From Rhizobium rhizogenes NBRC 13257 (GTDB lineage Bacteria; Pseudomonadota; Alphaproteobacteria; Rhizobiales; Rhizobiaceae): a DNA stretch of 49,416 nt. Of this stretch, positions 26,668 to 34,845 are shown piece after piece. Numbering within the stretch: position 1 is the first letter of the stretch; every line of letters begins with the position of its first letter. The stretch spans positions 1 through 49,416 of the forward strand of contig NZ_BAYX01000029.1 in the NCBI RefSeq assembly GCF_000696095.1, read 5' to 3'. The translations under genes were made by a program, and so were the position numbers. The notes under the pieces were generated by a model. The model was not told the DNA's origin. It saw only the letters and a program-made list of their open reading frames with translations, and searched no databases.

Positions 26668-27680
26668 TGACCAAGAAACTTTATGTCCAGGACGTTACCC
26701 TGCGCGATGGCATGCATGCGCTGCGCCATCGTCTGGATCCGAAAAAACTGGGGGAGATCGTCCGGGCGCTCGACAAGGCCGGTGTCGCCGCGATCGAGGT
26801 CAGTCATGGCGATGGCCTGGCCGGCAATAGCCTGAACTATGGTGCCGGTTCGAACACGGATTGGGAGTGGATCGAGGCCGCCGTCGAGGCTGCGGAACGG
26901 GCGGTTATCACCACGCTGCTGCTGCCCGGCGTCGGCACCATTGTCGAGTTGCGCCGCGCCTATGAGCTGGGGGTTCGTTCAGTCCGCGTCGCCACCCATT
27001 GCACCGAGGCTGATGTCGCCGCTCAGCACATCGCAGAGGCCCGCAACCTCGGCATGGACGTATCGGGCTTCCTGATGATGGCACACATGAGCGAGCCTGC
27101 TCAACTGGCCAGCCAAGCGCGGCTCATGGAATCCTACGGTGCGCATTGCGTCTATATCACCGATTCTGCAGGACGGCTGACGACCGAGGGGGTGCGCGAC
27201 CGCGTGCGTGCCTACAAGGACGTGCTGAAGCCCGAAACCCAGATCGGCATCCATTGCCACGAGAACCTCTCGCTGGCGGTCGCGAATTCGGTTGCGGCCA
27301 TTGAGGAAGGCGCTTGGAGGATCGACGCATCGCTCGCCGGTCATGGCGCCGCGGCCGGCAACACTCCTATCGAGCCGTTTGTTGCGGTGGCTAATCTGCT
27401 GGGCTGGGAAACCGGCTGCGATCTTTTCGCGCTGGAGGACGCAGCGGACGATCTGGTCCGGCCACTGCAGGACCGCCCTGTCCGTGTGGATCGCCAGACC
27501 CTGACTATTGGCTATGCCGGTGTGTACGGCAGTTTCCTGCGTCATGCGGAAAACGCCGCGGCTACCTATGGCGTGGATGCCCGCGATATCCTGATCGAAG
27601 CCGGCAAGCGCAAGCTGGTCGGAGGGCAGGAAGACATGCTGACGGACATCGCCTTGAACCTCATTGGTCAATCCAACTGA
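26664..27680 (+). CDS. mhpE: 4-hydroxy-2-oxovalerate aldolase (MhpE/DmpG/HsaF type)
   Basis: A 338-residue class II aldolase of the DmpG/HMG-CoA-lyase family. It begins with QDVTLRDGMHALRHRLDP, where the metal-binding Asp and catalytic His lie, and has the metal-binding histidines in QIGIHCHENLSLAVANSV. The C-terminal part holds the communication domain that contacts the aldehyde dehydrogenase. It splits 4-hydroxy-2-oxo acids into pyruvate and an aldehyde. It overlaps the dehydrogenase gene by four bases; the extradiol dioxygenase follows after 67 bases. Confidence 0.95.
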   Translation: MMTKKLYVQDVTLRDGMHALRHRLDPKKLGEIVRALDKAGVAAIEVSHGDGLAGNSLNYGAGSNTDWEWIEAAVEAAERAVITTLLLPGVGTIVELRRAYELGVRSVRVATHCTEADVAAQHIAEARNLGMDVSGFLMMAHMSEPAQLASQARLMESYGAHCVYITDSAGRLTTEGVRDRVRAYKDVLKPETQIGIHCHENLSLAVANSVAAIEEGAWRIDASLAGHGAAAGNTPIEPFVAVANLLGWETGCDLFALEDAADDLVRPLQDRPVRVDRQTLTIGYAGVYGSFLRHAENAAATYGVDARDILIEAGKRKLVGGQEDMLTDIALNLIGQSN

Positions 27681-27747
27681 GCTCCGAGCCCTTTTCATGG
27701 GTGCGCCGCGCCGCATCCACATCGAACCATACCAGGAGGAGACAAAT

Positions 27748-28767
27748 ATGACTCACACCTACGACCCCGGTCCCCGCATCGCCCATGCCGGCGGCATCAA
27801 TATAGGGACACCGAACCTCGAACGCTCGCTGTGGTTCTTCCGCGACCTGTTTGGCATGGAAGTAACCGCCGAAAGTGATGGTGTCGCCTATCTGCGCGGC
27901 TATCAGGAATTCGACCACCACTCGCTGGTGCTGACCCAGCAGGATCAGGCGGTAATCAACACTTACAGCTTCCGCGTCGCCCGGCCGCAGGATGTGGAGC
28001 TGTTCCATGAACAGTTCACCGCCGAAGGCGTCGAGGTGAAGGTGGTCCCCGCCGGCACCGAGACCGGACGTGGCGAGGCGATCCGCTTTTTGCTGCCCGG
28101 CGGCGGCCACCCGATCGAACTTTATTACGACATCGACAAGCCGAGGGCGGTCGAGGGGCTAAGCTCTCATCTTTTGGGCAACAGCTCGCGTCGTCGCGGG
28201 TTCGGCGTACGGCGTCTCGACCATCTTAACATTATGACTGGTCCTGCGACCATCGTTCAGGCCGAGGGCTGGCTGCGCGAAAGGCTGGGCTTCAGGCGGC
28301 GCGAATTCCTGACCTTGCCGCAGAACCCGGATTTCATCGTCGCCTCATGGATGTCGGTGAACTCGAAACTGCATGATATCGCGATCGGTGCCTCACCCAA
28401 CGGACAGGACGCGCAATTCCATCACGTCGCCTTCTCGATCGAAAATTTCCACGACATCTTGACGGCGGCGGACCAGTTGCGAGACCTCGACATCCAGATC
28501 GATGCAGGTCCAGGCAAACACGGCATCGGTCAGGCAATGTATCTCTACGTCCGAGACCCGGGCTCGAACCACCGGATCGAGCTCTACTCGGGTGGTCGCG
28601 AGTTCTTTGAGCCTGACTGGCAAGCGCTGGAATGGAAGATCGATAGCCCTTACGGCATGACCTGGTATGGCGATCTGCCCAATGTGGATCCCCAGACCAG
28701 CGCCTATGTCACAACAACGTCATCGGCCGGACTTGACTTGCCGCGGCGCCGCGCCGCGGCCGCCTGA
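27748..28767 (+). CDS. Extradiol dioxygenase, catechol 2,3-dioxygenase family
   Basis: A 339-residue two-module type I extradiol dioxygenase. The Fe(II) ligands are His159 (RRLDHLNIMTG), a His of the pair 225/226 (QFHHVAFSI) and Glu278 (NHRIELYSGG). The C-terminal module matches C23O enzymes (AGPGKHGIGQAMYLYVRDPG). It opens a catechol ring next to the hydroxyls using O2. Start ATG 27748 has AGGAGG upstream. It ends with an Ala/Arg-rich tail beyond the usual family end. Its closest subfamily, and so its substrate (catechol, alkylcatechol or larger), cannot be settled by eye. Confidence 0.9.
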   Translation: MTHTYDPGPRIAHAGGINIGTPNLERSLWFFRDLFGMEVTAESDGVAYLRGYQEFDHHSLVLTQQDQAVINTYSFRVARPQDVELFHEQFTAEGVEVKVVPAGTETGRGEAIRFLLPGGGHPIELYYDIDKPRAVEGLSSHLLGNSSRRRGFGVRRLDHLNIMTGPATIVQAEGWLRERLGFRRREFLTLPQNPDFIVASWMSVNSKLHDIAIGASPNGQDAQFHHVAFSIENFHDILTAADQLRDLDIQIDAGPGKHGIGQAMYLYVRDPGSNHRIELYSGGREFFEPDWQALEWKIDSPYGMTWYGDLPNVDPQTSAYVTTTSSAGLDLPRRRAAAA

Positions 28768-28800
28768 TACCGTCATCTGTTTCGGGAATGGAGTGCCTTT

Positions 28801-28825
28801 CCGGATCGCGGTCGCCGCGATCCGG
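28801..28825. repeat. 11-bp perfect intercistronic hairpin
   Basis: CCGGATCGCGG (28801-28811) and CCGCGATCCGG (28815-28825) pair perfectly around a TCG loop between the dioxygenase and the hydrolase. No T-run follows, and the AAGGAGG ribosome site lies just after it. It probably stabilises or processes the mRNA rather than ending it. Confidence 0.55.
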
Positions 28826-28847
28826 ACTGCGGGAAGGAGGGATACAA

Positions 28848-29702
28848 ATGACGACCGAATACACCTATGACGAAACACGCAGGACGGCCGAGATCGGGGG
28901 AATTACCTTTTCATGGCATGAGGCGGGTGAGGGCGAGCCGCTCGTCCTGCTGCACGGTTCGGGGCCGGGAGTGAGTGCCTGGTCGAACTTTCGGTACAAC
29001 CTGCCGGTTTTTGCCAGACGCTTCCGCACCATTATGCCGGATATGCCGGGCTTTGGAGCAACTGAACTCCCGAAACTCGATGAATTCTACGCAACGCTGG
29101 CCGCGCGCCGCATCGCCCATCTAATGGACCATCTGGGGATAGAGTCCGCTTTGTTCACCGGGAATTCGATGGGCGGAGCGGTCGTGGCCGAACTGGCGGC
29201 GCTGCATCCCCAACGGGTGCGGCGGATGGCGCTGATCGGCTCCGGCGGGCTGTCGGTCGGGATCTTTGGCACGGATCCGAGCGAGGGATTCCTGCGGTTG
29301 TTCGAGTTCCTCGACGATCCGACGCGCGAGCGCATGATCGGCTGGGTCAAGACCATGGTTTATGACCATCGCCTGATTACTGACGAACTGATCGACGAGC
29401 GGATGAAAAACGCGCTGTCCGAGGGTGTCATCCCCCGGATGAAGGCAATATTCGGAGCGATGTTCAACCCCGCGCTGCGCCAGGGCGTTCCGCCGCTTTG
29501 GACCCGGTCGGGGACCATCAAAACGCCGACATTGCTGCTGTGGGGGCGTGACGACCGAATGCTGCCTTACGATCACGCCCATCTGGCGAACCGGCTGCTG
29601 CCCGAGGTCGAGTTGCATAGCTTCTCGCATTGCGGCCACTGGGTGCAGATCGAGCGCAAAACGGAGTTTGAGCGCGTATCGACCGAATTCCACACACGCT
29701 GA
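28848..29702 (+). CDS. Meta-cleavage product hydrolase (BphD/MhpC/HsaD type)
   Basis: A 284-residue alpha/beta hydrolase. The oxyanion region is LLHGSGPGVSAWSNFR, the catalytic Ser107 lies in GNSMGG, the acid Asp235 in WGRDDR and His264 in HCGHW, a complete triad. These enzymes cleave the C-C bond of the ring-opened product, releasing an acid and 2-hydroxypenta-2,4-dienoate or a homologue. Start ATG 28848 follows AAGGAGG; the frame is open upstream. Presence of a hydrolase, with no decarboxylase branch, favours substrates giving ketone-type ring-fission products, such as alkyl- or aryl-substituted catechols. Confidence 0.93.
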   Translation: MTTEYTYDETRRTAEIGGITFSWHEAGEGEPLVLLHGSGPGVSAWSNFRYNLPVFARRFRTIMPDMPGFGATELPKLDEFYATLAARRIAHLMDHLGIESALFTGNSMGGAVVAELAALHPQRVRRMALIGSGGLSVGIFGTDPSEGFLRLFEFLDDPTRERMIGWVKTMVYDHRLITDELIDERMKNALSEGVIPRMKAIFGAMFNPALRQGVPPLWTRSGTIKTPTLLLWGRDDRMLPYDHAHLANRLLPEVELHSFSHCGHWVQIERKTEFERVSTEFHTR

Positions 29703-29711
29703 CACCATTTC

Positions 29712-29747
29712 CGTTCCGGCATGCGGGAGGAGACGCTTGCCGGAACG
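29712..29747. repeat. Intercistronic hairpin with GGAGGAGA loop
   Basis: CGTTCCGGCA (29712-29721) pairs with TGCCGGAACG (29738-29747). After one T/T mismatch a GCG/CGC pairing extends it, leaving the loop GGAGGAGA. The loop is ribosome-site-like, but no start follows it directly. It lies between the hydrolase and the outer-membrane transporter. Confidence 0.5.
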
Positions 29748-29818
29748 TAGCTGACAAATGCCATGACGGGGTCGCCAGAGGGGGCGCCCTACTCGTTGAA
29801 AAGGGGAGGAAATACAGA

Positions 29819-30805
29819 ATGTCTGGGGCAAAACTTTCGCCTGGAGCGCTGTGCGGCGCGTTCGTCATTGCAATGGGGCTGCAATCCGCAGCGGCAATTG
29901 CCGCGGAATCGATCGCGGCAGCAGGACCTATCGGGGGTACCGATATCAATGCGGCATTTCTCCCCCCCGAAGGGCTATGGGTGTCCGGCATCGGGGCCAC
30001 GGTCGGCTTCTCCGACTACTATGATGACGGTGGCACTCAATTAAGATCGAGAGGAAATGATACCCTTGGTGGTGTCGGAATACTCTACTCCTATCCAGGC
30101 AAATTCTACGGTGGCCAGCTAGCATCCACGCTTTTCACGGGCTACGAACGGCTCTGCTTCGGCGTGGCCCAATACGCTAAGAATTGCTCCAGCGGCGTCA
30201 AGGACATCTATTCTGACGTGCTGATGTGGAGCCGGTATTTTCCAAGCGATGCCGCCCTCAGACAGTCCCAGGATGATGTTCAGAGGCCATTCGGTACAGC
30301 CGTCCTCGTCGGCTTGGGTTTGACGATTCCGACCGGAAACTACGACAAGGTAAGTCCTATCAACAACAGCGCCAACTTCTGGGGTTTCTCTCCGAACATC
30401 GCGCTCACCTACACGGCTCCAAGCCCTCTGCCGGATATATTCGGGGACGCCGTGCAGCTCAACGGCCGGCTTTTCTATCACATGTATACCGAGAACAAGG
30501 ACACGCAGTACCAAACCGGTTCCGTGCTGAGCCTCGACTGGGCGGTGGTCATGATGAAAGGTCAATGGAAATACGGTCTGGCGGGGATGGCGTATACCCA
30601 GCTTGAGGACGACACGATCGGCGGAGTGGTCCATCCCAACAACGGCAATCGTTCGGAAGTCATCGGATTTGGACCGATCATTTCTCGCGATTTCATGATG
30701 AACGATCATCCTGCCAACCTCACCATCAAGGGCATCCAGAGCGTCTATGGCCGCAACGTGGCCAAGTCCACGGGTGTGTTCATCCGACTAAGCGTAAAAT
30801 TATAG
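29819..30805 (+). CDS. Outer-membrane transporter, MetA-pathway-of-phenol-degradation (SphA-like) family
   Basis: A 328-residue outer-membrane beta-barrel protein with a Sec signal peptide (GAFVIAMGLQSAAAIAAES). The body has FLPPEGLWVSGIGATVGFSD, LVGLGLTIPTGNYDKVSPIN and FWGFSPNIALTYTAP. The PTGxYD and later GFGPIISRDF segments are typical of the family found in aromatic-compound operons. It ends in alternating hydrophobic residues (GVFIRLSVKL), as barrels do. It probably admits the hydrophobic aromatic substrate across the outer membrane. It is the last gene of the meta-cleavage operon; terminator structures lie 190-290 bases downstream. Confidence 0.85.
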   Translation: MSGAKLSPGALCGAFVIAMGLQSAAAIAAESIAAAGPIGGTDINAAFLPPEGLWVSGIGATVGFSDYYDDGGTQLRSRGNDTLGGVGILYSYPGKFYGGQLASTLFTGYERLCFGVAQYAKNCSSGVKDIYSDVLMWSRYFPSDAALRQSQDDVQRPFGTAVLVGLGLTIPTGNYDKVSPINNSANFWGFSPNIALTYTAPSPLPDIFGDAVQLNGRLFYHMYTENKDTQYQTGSVLSLDWAVVMMKGQWKYGLAGMAYTQLEDDTIGGVVHPNNGNRSEVIGFGPIISRDFMMNDHPANLTIKGIQSVYGRNVAKSTGVFIRLSVKL

Positions 30806-30997
30806 ACCGTGGCGCAAGGTGTCGGGGCCTCGATGCAGGTGGCTAAAAGGGTGCGATGGTCGCGGTTTGAAAGCATTGCACAACAAAAACAGGCGCGTTC
30901 TGAAAATGAAGGAGCGGCCACCACTGAGGAGAATGAAAATGGCAAAGGGAACTTTTGTTTCCTGCAGTGTGTTGTCAAGTCTCGAAGGGAAAGAGGC

Positions 30998-31019
30998 GGC
31001 GGCACTGCGAAGTGCCGCC
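30998..31019. repeat. 9-bp hairpin downstream of transporter
   Basis: GGCGGCACT (30998-31006), GCGA, AGTGCCGCC (31011-31019): a perfect G/C-rich stem without a T-run. It may work with the terminator at 31066. Confidence 0.45.
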
Positions 31020-31065
31020 TGAGCGGCGTTCACGATCCCATATGAAAGTATTGGTATGACCATCT

Positions 31066-31092
31066 GGCCGCTCATCTTGGAGCGGCCGTTTT
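31066..31092 (+). terminator. Intrinsic terminator of the meta-cleavage operon
   Basis: GGCCGCTC (31066-31073), loop ATCTTG, GAGCGGCC (31080-31087) followed by GTTTT. Stem and T-run fit a rho-independent terminator on the plus strand, closing the operon before the LuxR-type gene. The stretch 30806-31212 otherwise holds no convincing gene. Confidence 0.65.
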
Positions 31093-31212
31093 CATCAGTC
31101 GAATTTAAACAATGAATCATACCGTCAGCATGTGTTGACACTATTGCAACTTGACGGTCTTGTGGTCAACCATACTGCTTTTGGGGGAGTTTACTGATAG
31201 GAGGAGGAATCA

Positions 31213-32322
31213 GTGGGGTATCTGGAGCCTAGACCGCGTCTGCGGGATATTACACTTGAACTGTATCGCGCGGCCCTGCAGCCGGAACCATTGGAAAGCT
31301 GGTCGCGATCGATCTCCAATTTGCTCGATACCGAGATCGCCGGCCTTACGGTCTTAGCGCCGTCCGGCTTGGCCGTTCAAATGGGTAGTGTCGGATCCGA
31401 CCTCGAGGCAGGAAGGGAATATCTGGAGAAGTATCAGCATATCAATCCTCTGCGGCCATTTTGGCAGTCGGCACCATCGGGAGAGGTGTTCCGGATTGAC
31501 AGCAATTTGATTGATGACAAGTTTCGTAGCTCAGAGTTCTATTCGCGCTACTGCCAGAATCTAGATTTGGGCGGGGGTATCTGCATGCTGCTGAGCATCC
31601 GCACGGCTAAAGTTCTGGTGCACGCAAGTCAGCCGAGGAAGCCCGAGCTTGGGCCGATCGAGCATGAACTGCTGGCCTGTCTTCGTGATGATCTCCTTCT
31701 GTGTTTCGAAATTGCCGGCACTTTGATGCTTGCCACCAACGTAGCGGAAAACATCATTCGCAGCTTTGACCAGAAGGGGATCGGTGTCGCGCTTCTGACA
31801 GAAGACGGACGTGTTGAACATGTCAATGGCAGCATGAATGAGATGCTGCACGCCGGAGGCGTACTTCGTATGGAACAGGGTAGGCTCGCTCCTGGCTCTG
31901 CGATCCGGCTGCCCGAGCTGCCGGGCATGGTCAATCGCACAAAGAAAAGCGGCGTTGGCGGGCGGTTATTCTATGGTGATAAATCAAGCGACCGGTGCGG
32001 CAGCATCATAGCATACCCCGTCCCGATGGCCTTCGACTGGGAAGGTCCGCATGAAAACAAAGTCGTGCTGCTGGTAACCGATAGCTCACGGCCGAAAGGT
32101 TTGCTGACGGAAAGGTTGCGCAAAGCCTATGGCTTGACTCAGGCGGAGACCGGCGTCGCCGGTAAGCTGCTGGACGGAAAGACCTCCCGCCACATAGCCA
32201 CGCAACTCGGCGTTCAGATCAACTCGGTGCGGGCTCATCTCAAGGCTATCTATGCCAAGACCGGGACGCATTCGCAGGTCGAACTTCTCAAGCTGCTTCA
32301 AATCGAGAAAGAGAATACGTAG
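31213..32322 (+). CDS. LuxR-type helix-turn-helix transcriptional regulator
   Basis: A 369-residue regulator with a C-terminal LuxR/GerE HTH (AYGLTQAETGVAGKLLDGKT, SRHIATQLGVQINSVRAHLK, AIYAKTG). The N-terminal 290 residues show no autoinducer-binding signature; a PAS-like stretch (GVALLTEDGRVEHVNGSM) lies near 198-215. The start is GTG 31213 behind AGGAGGA. It lies between the meta-cleavage operon and the convergent flavin monooxygenase genes, so it is the best candidate activator of either; the ligand is probably the aromatic compound. The assignment of targets is inference. Confidence 0.85.
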   Translation: MGYLEPRPRLRDITLELYRAALQPEPLESWSRSISNLLDTEIAGLTVLAPSGLAVQMGSVGSDLEAGREYLEKYQHINPLRPFWQSAPSGEVFRIDSNLIDDKFRSSEFYSRYCQNLDLGGGICMLLSIRTAKVLVHASQPRKPELGPIEHELLACLRDDLLLCFEIAGTLMLATNVAENIIRSFDQKGIGVALLTEDGRVEHVNGSMNEMLHAGGVLRMEQGRLAPGSAIRLPELPGMVNRTKKSGVGGRLFYGDKSSDRCGSIIAYPVPMAFDWEGPHENKVVLLVTDSSRPKGLLTERLRKAYGLTQAETGVAGKLLDGKTSRHIATQLGVQINSVRAHLKAIYAKTGTHSQVELLKLLQIEKENT

Positions 32323-32356
32323 GGCAGGTCGGTCTTTGTTCATTGGGTGAAAAATA

Positions 32357-32384
32357 CCGACCCGACAAGCTCGGGTCGGCTTTT
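32357..32384. terminator. Bidirectional terminator between convergent luxR-type and flavin reductase genes
   Basis: CCGACCCGA (32357-32365), loop CAAGC, TCGGGTCGG (32371-32379), then CTTTT on the plus strand. Upstream GAAAAATA gives a T-run on the minus strand. It sits between two convergent gene ends (32322 and 32406), so it can serve both. Confidence 0.75.
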
Positions 32385-32405
32385 GTCATTCCGCGAGCAA
32401 TGGGC

Positions 32406-32990
32406 TCACGGCCAATCCATGAGCCGCTCAAGGACAAGTGCGGCGTTTGAGAAATAATCGCCGTAAGCGCCGCGCAGGAATAGAAGCGGTGTCTTGTCCG
32501 TCACGGTATGTAACTCGTGTACCCGGCCGACTATGAGATAGTGGTCGCCAAGCTCCAGCACGTCACCTATCATGCAATCTATCCACGACACGATGCCGGT
32601 AAGAATGGGATTGCCCAGGGGCGACGCTTCCCAGGCGATGCCGTCGAATTTATCCGGCCCCTTGGTCGCGAGCTTCCTGCAAAGCCGCTCCTGGTCGGCG
32701 GCCAGCACGTTGGCGCAAAACCGTCCGGTCGCTCGGATCCTCGCCTGCGTCGCCGAAGAGCGGTCCGCCAGAAAGGAGACGAGCGGTGGGTCCAACGAAA
32801 CGGACGTGAATGACCCCACGATCATTCCCACCGGCTCGACTTCCGCTTCCAGGGAGGTGACGGCCACCACCCCGGTCGGGAAGCTGCCCAGAACGGTTCG
32901 GAAATGTCGCCCGTCGATGGCCGGAGGCTCATCGGGAGCGACCACTTCGTTCTTTCCGTCGCTCTGCTGCGTCAACGAGAACGACCCCAT
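32406..32990 (-). CDS. Flavin reductase of a two-component monooxygenase (HsaB/HpaC type)
   Basis: A 194-residue flavin reductase-like protein. Family segments are LGSFPTGVVAVTS, GMIVGSFTSVSLDPPLVSFL and RSSATQARIRATGRFCANVL. It reduces free FMN or FAD with NAD(P)H and supplies it to the oxygenase. ATG 32990 is chosen because it lies directly after the monooxygenase stop (TGA-G-ATG), which implies coupling; the frame is open further upstream inside that gene. It is the second gene of a two-gene minus-strand operon. Confidence 0.9.
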   Translation of the reverse strand: MGSFSLTQQSDGKNEVVAPDEPPAIDGRHFRTVLGSFPTGVVAVTSLEAEVEPVGMIVGSFTSVSLDPPLVSFLADRSSATQARIRATGRFCANVLAADQERLCRKLATKGPDKFDGIAWEASPLGNPILTGIVSWIDCMIGDVLELGDHYLIVGRVHELHTVTDKTPLLFLRGAYGDYFSNAALVLERLMDWP

Positions 32991-32991
32991 C

Positions 32992-34173
32992 TCAGATGCC
33001 CATACGTAACGGTTCGGGTGGCTCCAGCCCATACTGGGTCAGCGCATTGGCGTGATAGGTCGGTCCCGGCACATGGATGAAGTGGTTCAGTCCGACATGG
33101 GCATCGCGCCAGAAGCGCTGGATCGGATTTGTCCGCCGGCTGGCGTTTCCGCCGGAGCGTGCATAGATCGCGTCGATTGCCGCGACTGCCCGCCACGCGC
33201 ATCGGATTTGGTTGCGCCGGATCCGGGACCGATCTTCGAATGTTATCTCCTTGCCGGCCATGACCTGATCATAGGCCCAGTTGATGCCGCTCAGAAGCTG
33301 CACCCGGGAGGCGTGAATTTCAGAAGCGGCCTCACCGGTGAAATAGGCCGAATAGGGATCGTCGCGGAGCTTCACGCCTGCTGCCGAGACACGATCCCGT
33401 TGATAAGCGCCGTGAGCGGCCAGTGCACCCTCCGCCATACCGATGATCGCCCCAGTGATGCCGACGGGGAAAATGACCGAAAAAGGAAGTTTGTAGATTG
33501 GATTGCTCAGCGCGGACTTTTCGGCGGCCGCGCCGGAGGCGACGTCCTCATGGAAGATGCTGCGATAGGTGGGTACGAAGGCGCCGTTCACGATGACATC
33601 TTTGCTCCCCGTTCCCAAAAGGCCGATTACGTCCCAGGAATCGTCAACGATGTCATAATCCGCCCTCGGCAAAATGAGGTGCATCGCCCGGGGTGGCATG
33701 GCTGGCCCGCCTTTACCATTGCCAAGCAGCGCACCGAGGAAAACCCAGTCGGAATGGTCCGTACCTGAAGAGAATTGCCACCGTCCCGTCAACTTGTAGC
33801 CGCCCTCGACAGGCTCGGCAATTCCGGTCGGAGTGTAGGGTGAGGCGATCCAGGTGTCCTGGTTTTCTCCCCAGATGTCTTGGCCCAGCGTCGCGTCGAA
33901 CAGCGCAACTTCCCACGGGTGAACACCGACCACACCGCAGACCCAACCCGCAGAACCGTCGTAGCGGGCCATGGCCATCACGGCCTCCACGAAGTCGGCG
34001 GGGGTTCCGCCCAATCCGCCATGCTCGGATGGTTGCAAAATTCGCATCACACCTGCCGAATGAATGATCTTTACCGATCTGTCGCTTAATTTTCCCAGAC
34101 GCTCGTTCTCCCAGGCCAATTCCGCCAATTCAGGGCCGACTTCCGAAATTCGATCGGCAACATTCTGCGCCAT
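32992..34173 (-). CDS. Flavin-dependent monooxygenase, oxygenase component (HsaA-like, acyl-CoA dehydrogenase fold)
   Basis: A 393-residue protein of the acyl-CoA dehydrogenase fold group that includes HsaA and p-hydroxyphenylacetate hydroxylase C2. Segments include MRILQPSEHGGLGGTPADFV, ARYDGSAGWVCGVVGVHPW, GGYKLTGRWQFSSGTDHSDW and the C-terminal RFWRDAHVGLNHFIHVPGPT. With reduced flavin and O2 it should hydroxylate a phenol to a catechol. ATG 34173 has a strong ribosome site (GGGAGGG). Length and end match HsaA of steroid degraders, but other phenols are possible. It supplies the catechol for the extradiol dioxygenase of the facing operon. Confidence 0.88.
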   Translation of the reverse strand: MAQNVADRISEVGPELAELAWENERLGKLSDRSVKIIHSAGVMRILQPSEHGGLGGTPADFVEAVMAMARYDGSAGWVCGVVGVHPWEVALFDATLGQDIWGENQDTWIASPYTPTGIAEPVEGGYKLTGRWQFSSGTDHSDWVFLGALLGNGKGGPAMPPRAMHLILPRADYDIVDDSWDVIGLLGTGSKDVIVNGAFVPTYRSIFHEDVASGAAAEKSALSNPIYKLPFSVIFPVGITGAIIGMAEGALAAHGAYQRDRVSAAGVKLRDDPYSAYFTGEAASEIHASRVQLLSGINWAYDQVMAGKEITFEDRSRIRRNQIRCAWRAVAAIDAIYARSGGNASRRTNPIQRFWRDAHVGLNHFIHVPGPTYHANALTQYGLEPPEPLRMGI

Positions 34174-34845
34174 TAACTTCCCTCCCTCGTGTCGCATCAA
34201 GTTCCTCCTACATTGCTCTGGTTCTTTTCGCCCTGCTTTGGTCGTGCGGCGGCCCAATATCCGCTGCCCGTACCGGCAGTCGCAGAGGCAATTGTGAAGT
34301 ATTGCCCGGGTCGGCACATTGCCCACCTGGGCGATGTCGCTTTGTTTCATCAACGATCGAGTGAGATGTGCATCTGTGAAATCGGAACCTTCCGCCGGTT
34401 ACGGCTTCGCGCTTTGCCCTAGCGGGTGAGCGCGGCTCGTCGGGAATGATGTGCTTCAGCCGTAACCTTGCTTCTTCAGCCGATTGATCAACAACCGTTT
34501 GGCAGCCTTGGCGCCGTAATGAACCTGGACGATCTCGCTGCGAACATAACCGTCCTGATCGACAACGAGCCACAAGATAGCTTGCCTCTAAGCGACCAAG
34601 GTTCTGAAACTTTTGTAATAAAACGAAATACACAGCAATGTCAGCGCGGCTAGTTTTGCCTGACCGGTTCACTGTTTTTCACGCAATCGATCGCCAAACT
34701 AGCTGGCGGTACGCAAGGCAGGGCAAGCAGCGGCATTGGTCTCGATGAAAAGTACTCTCGGGTTTCAACACAGCACGACATCTTTGGGTTGTGGTTGCTT
34801 GAGACTATCCGGGTTCGCGGAAGTTCCGCTCGATAGGAGGCAAGA
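34174..34845. other. Upstream region of the monooxygenase operon with IS debris
   Basis: About 670 bases between the monooxygenase start and a small secreted-protein gene. It contains the monooxygenase promoter region (34174-34390), the IS6 transposase remnant (34391-34578), and then no recognisable gene. No operator is confidently seen. Confidence 0.45.
34391..34578 (-). pseudogene. IS6-family transposase remnant
   Basis: In one minus-strand frame, 34578-34456 reads ILWLVVDQDGYVRSEIVQVH then AAKRLLINRLKKQGYG, matching the DDE-domain segment of IS6/IS26-like transposases (LWRAVDQDG...AAKRLL...LLKKQG). It then hits a stop. In the next frame KHIIPDEPRSPARAKREAVT (towards 34391) fits the following transposase segment. 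The rest is lost, so this is a frameshifted fragment of a former insertion sequence. Confidence 0.65.

Noticed and set aside
30806..31065. A small plus-strand gene after the outer-membrane transporter
   Set aside because: The short frames there have low information and end within hairpin sequence; the region is better read as an operon trailer.
20363..34173. A complete steroid degradation gene cluster
   Set aside because: Only the lower, Hsa-like part and a KstD-like flavoprotein are present. There are no 9-alpha-hydroxylase, hydroxysteroid dehydrogenase, side-chain or uptake genes in the window, so a steroid substrate remains only a hypothesis.
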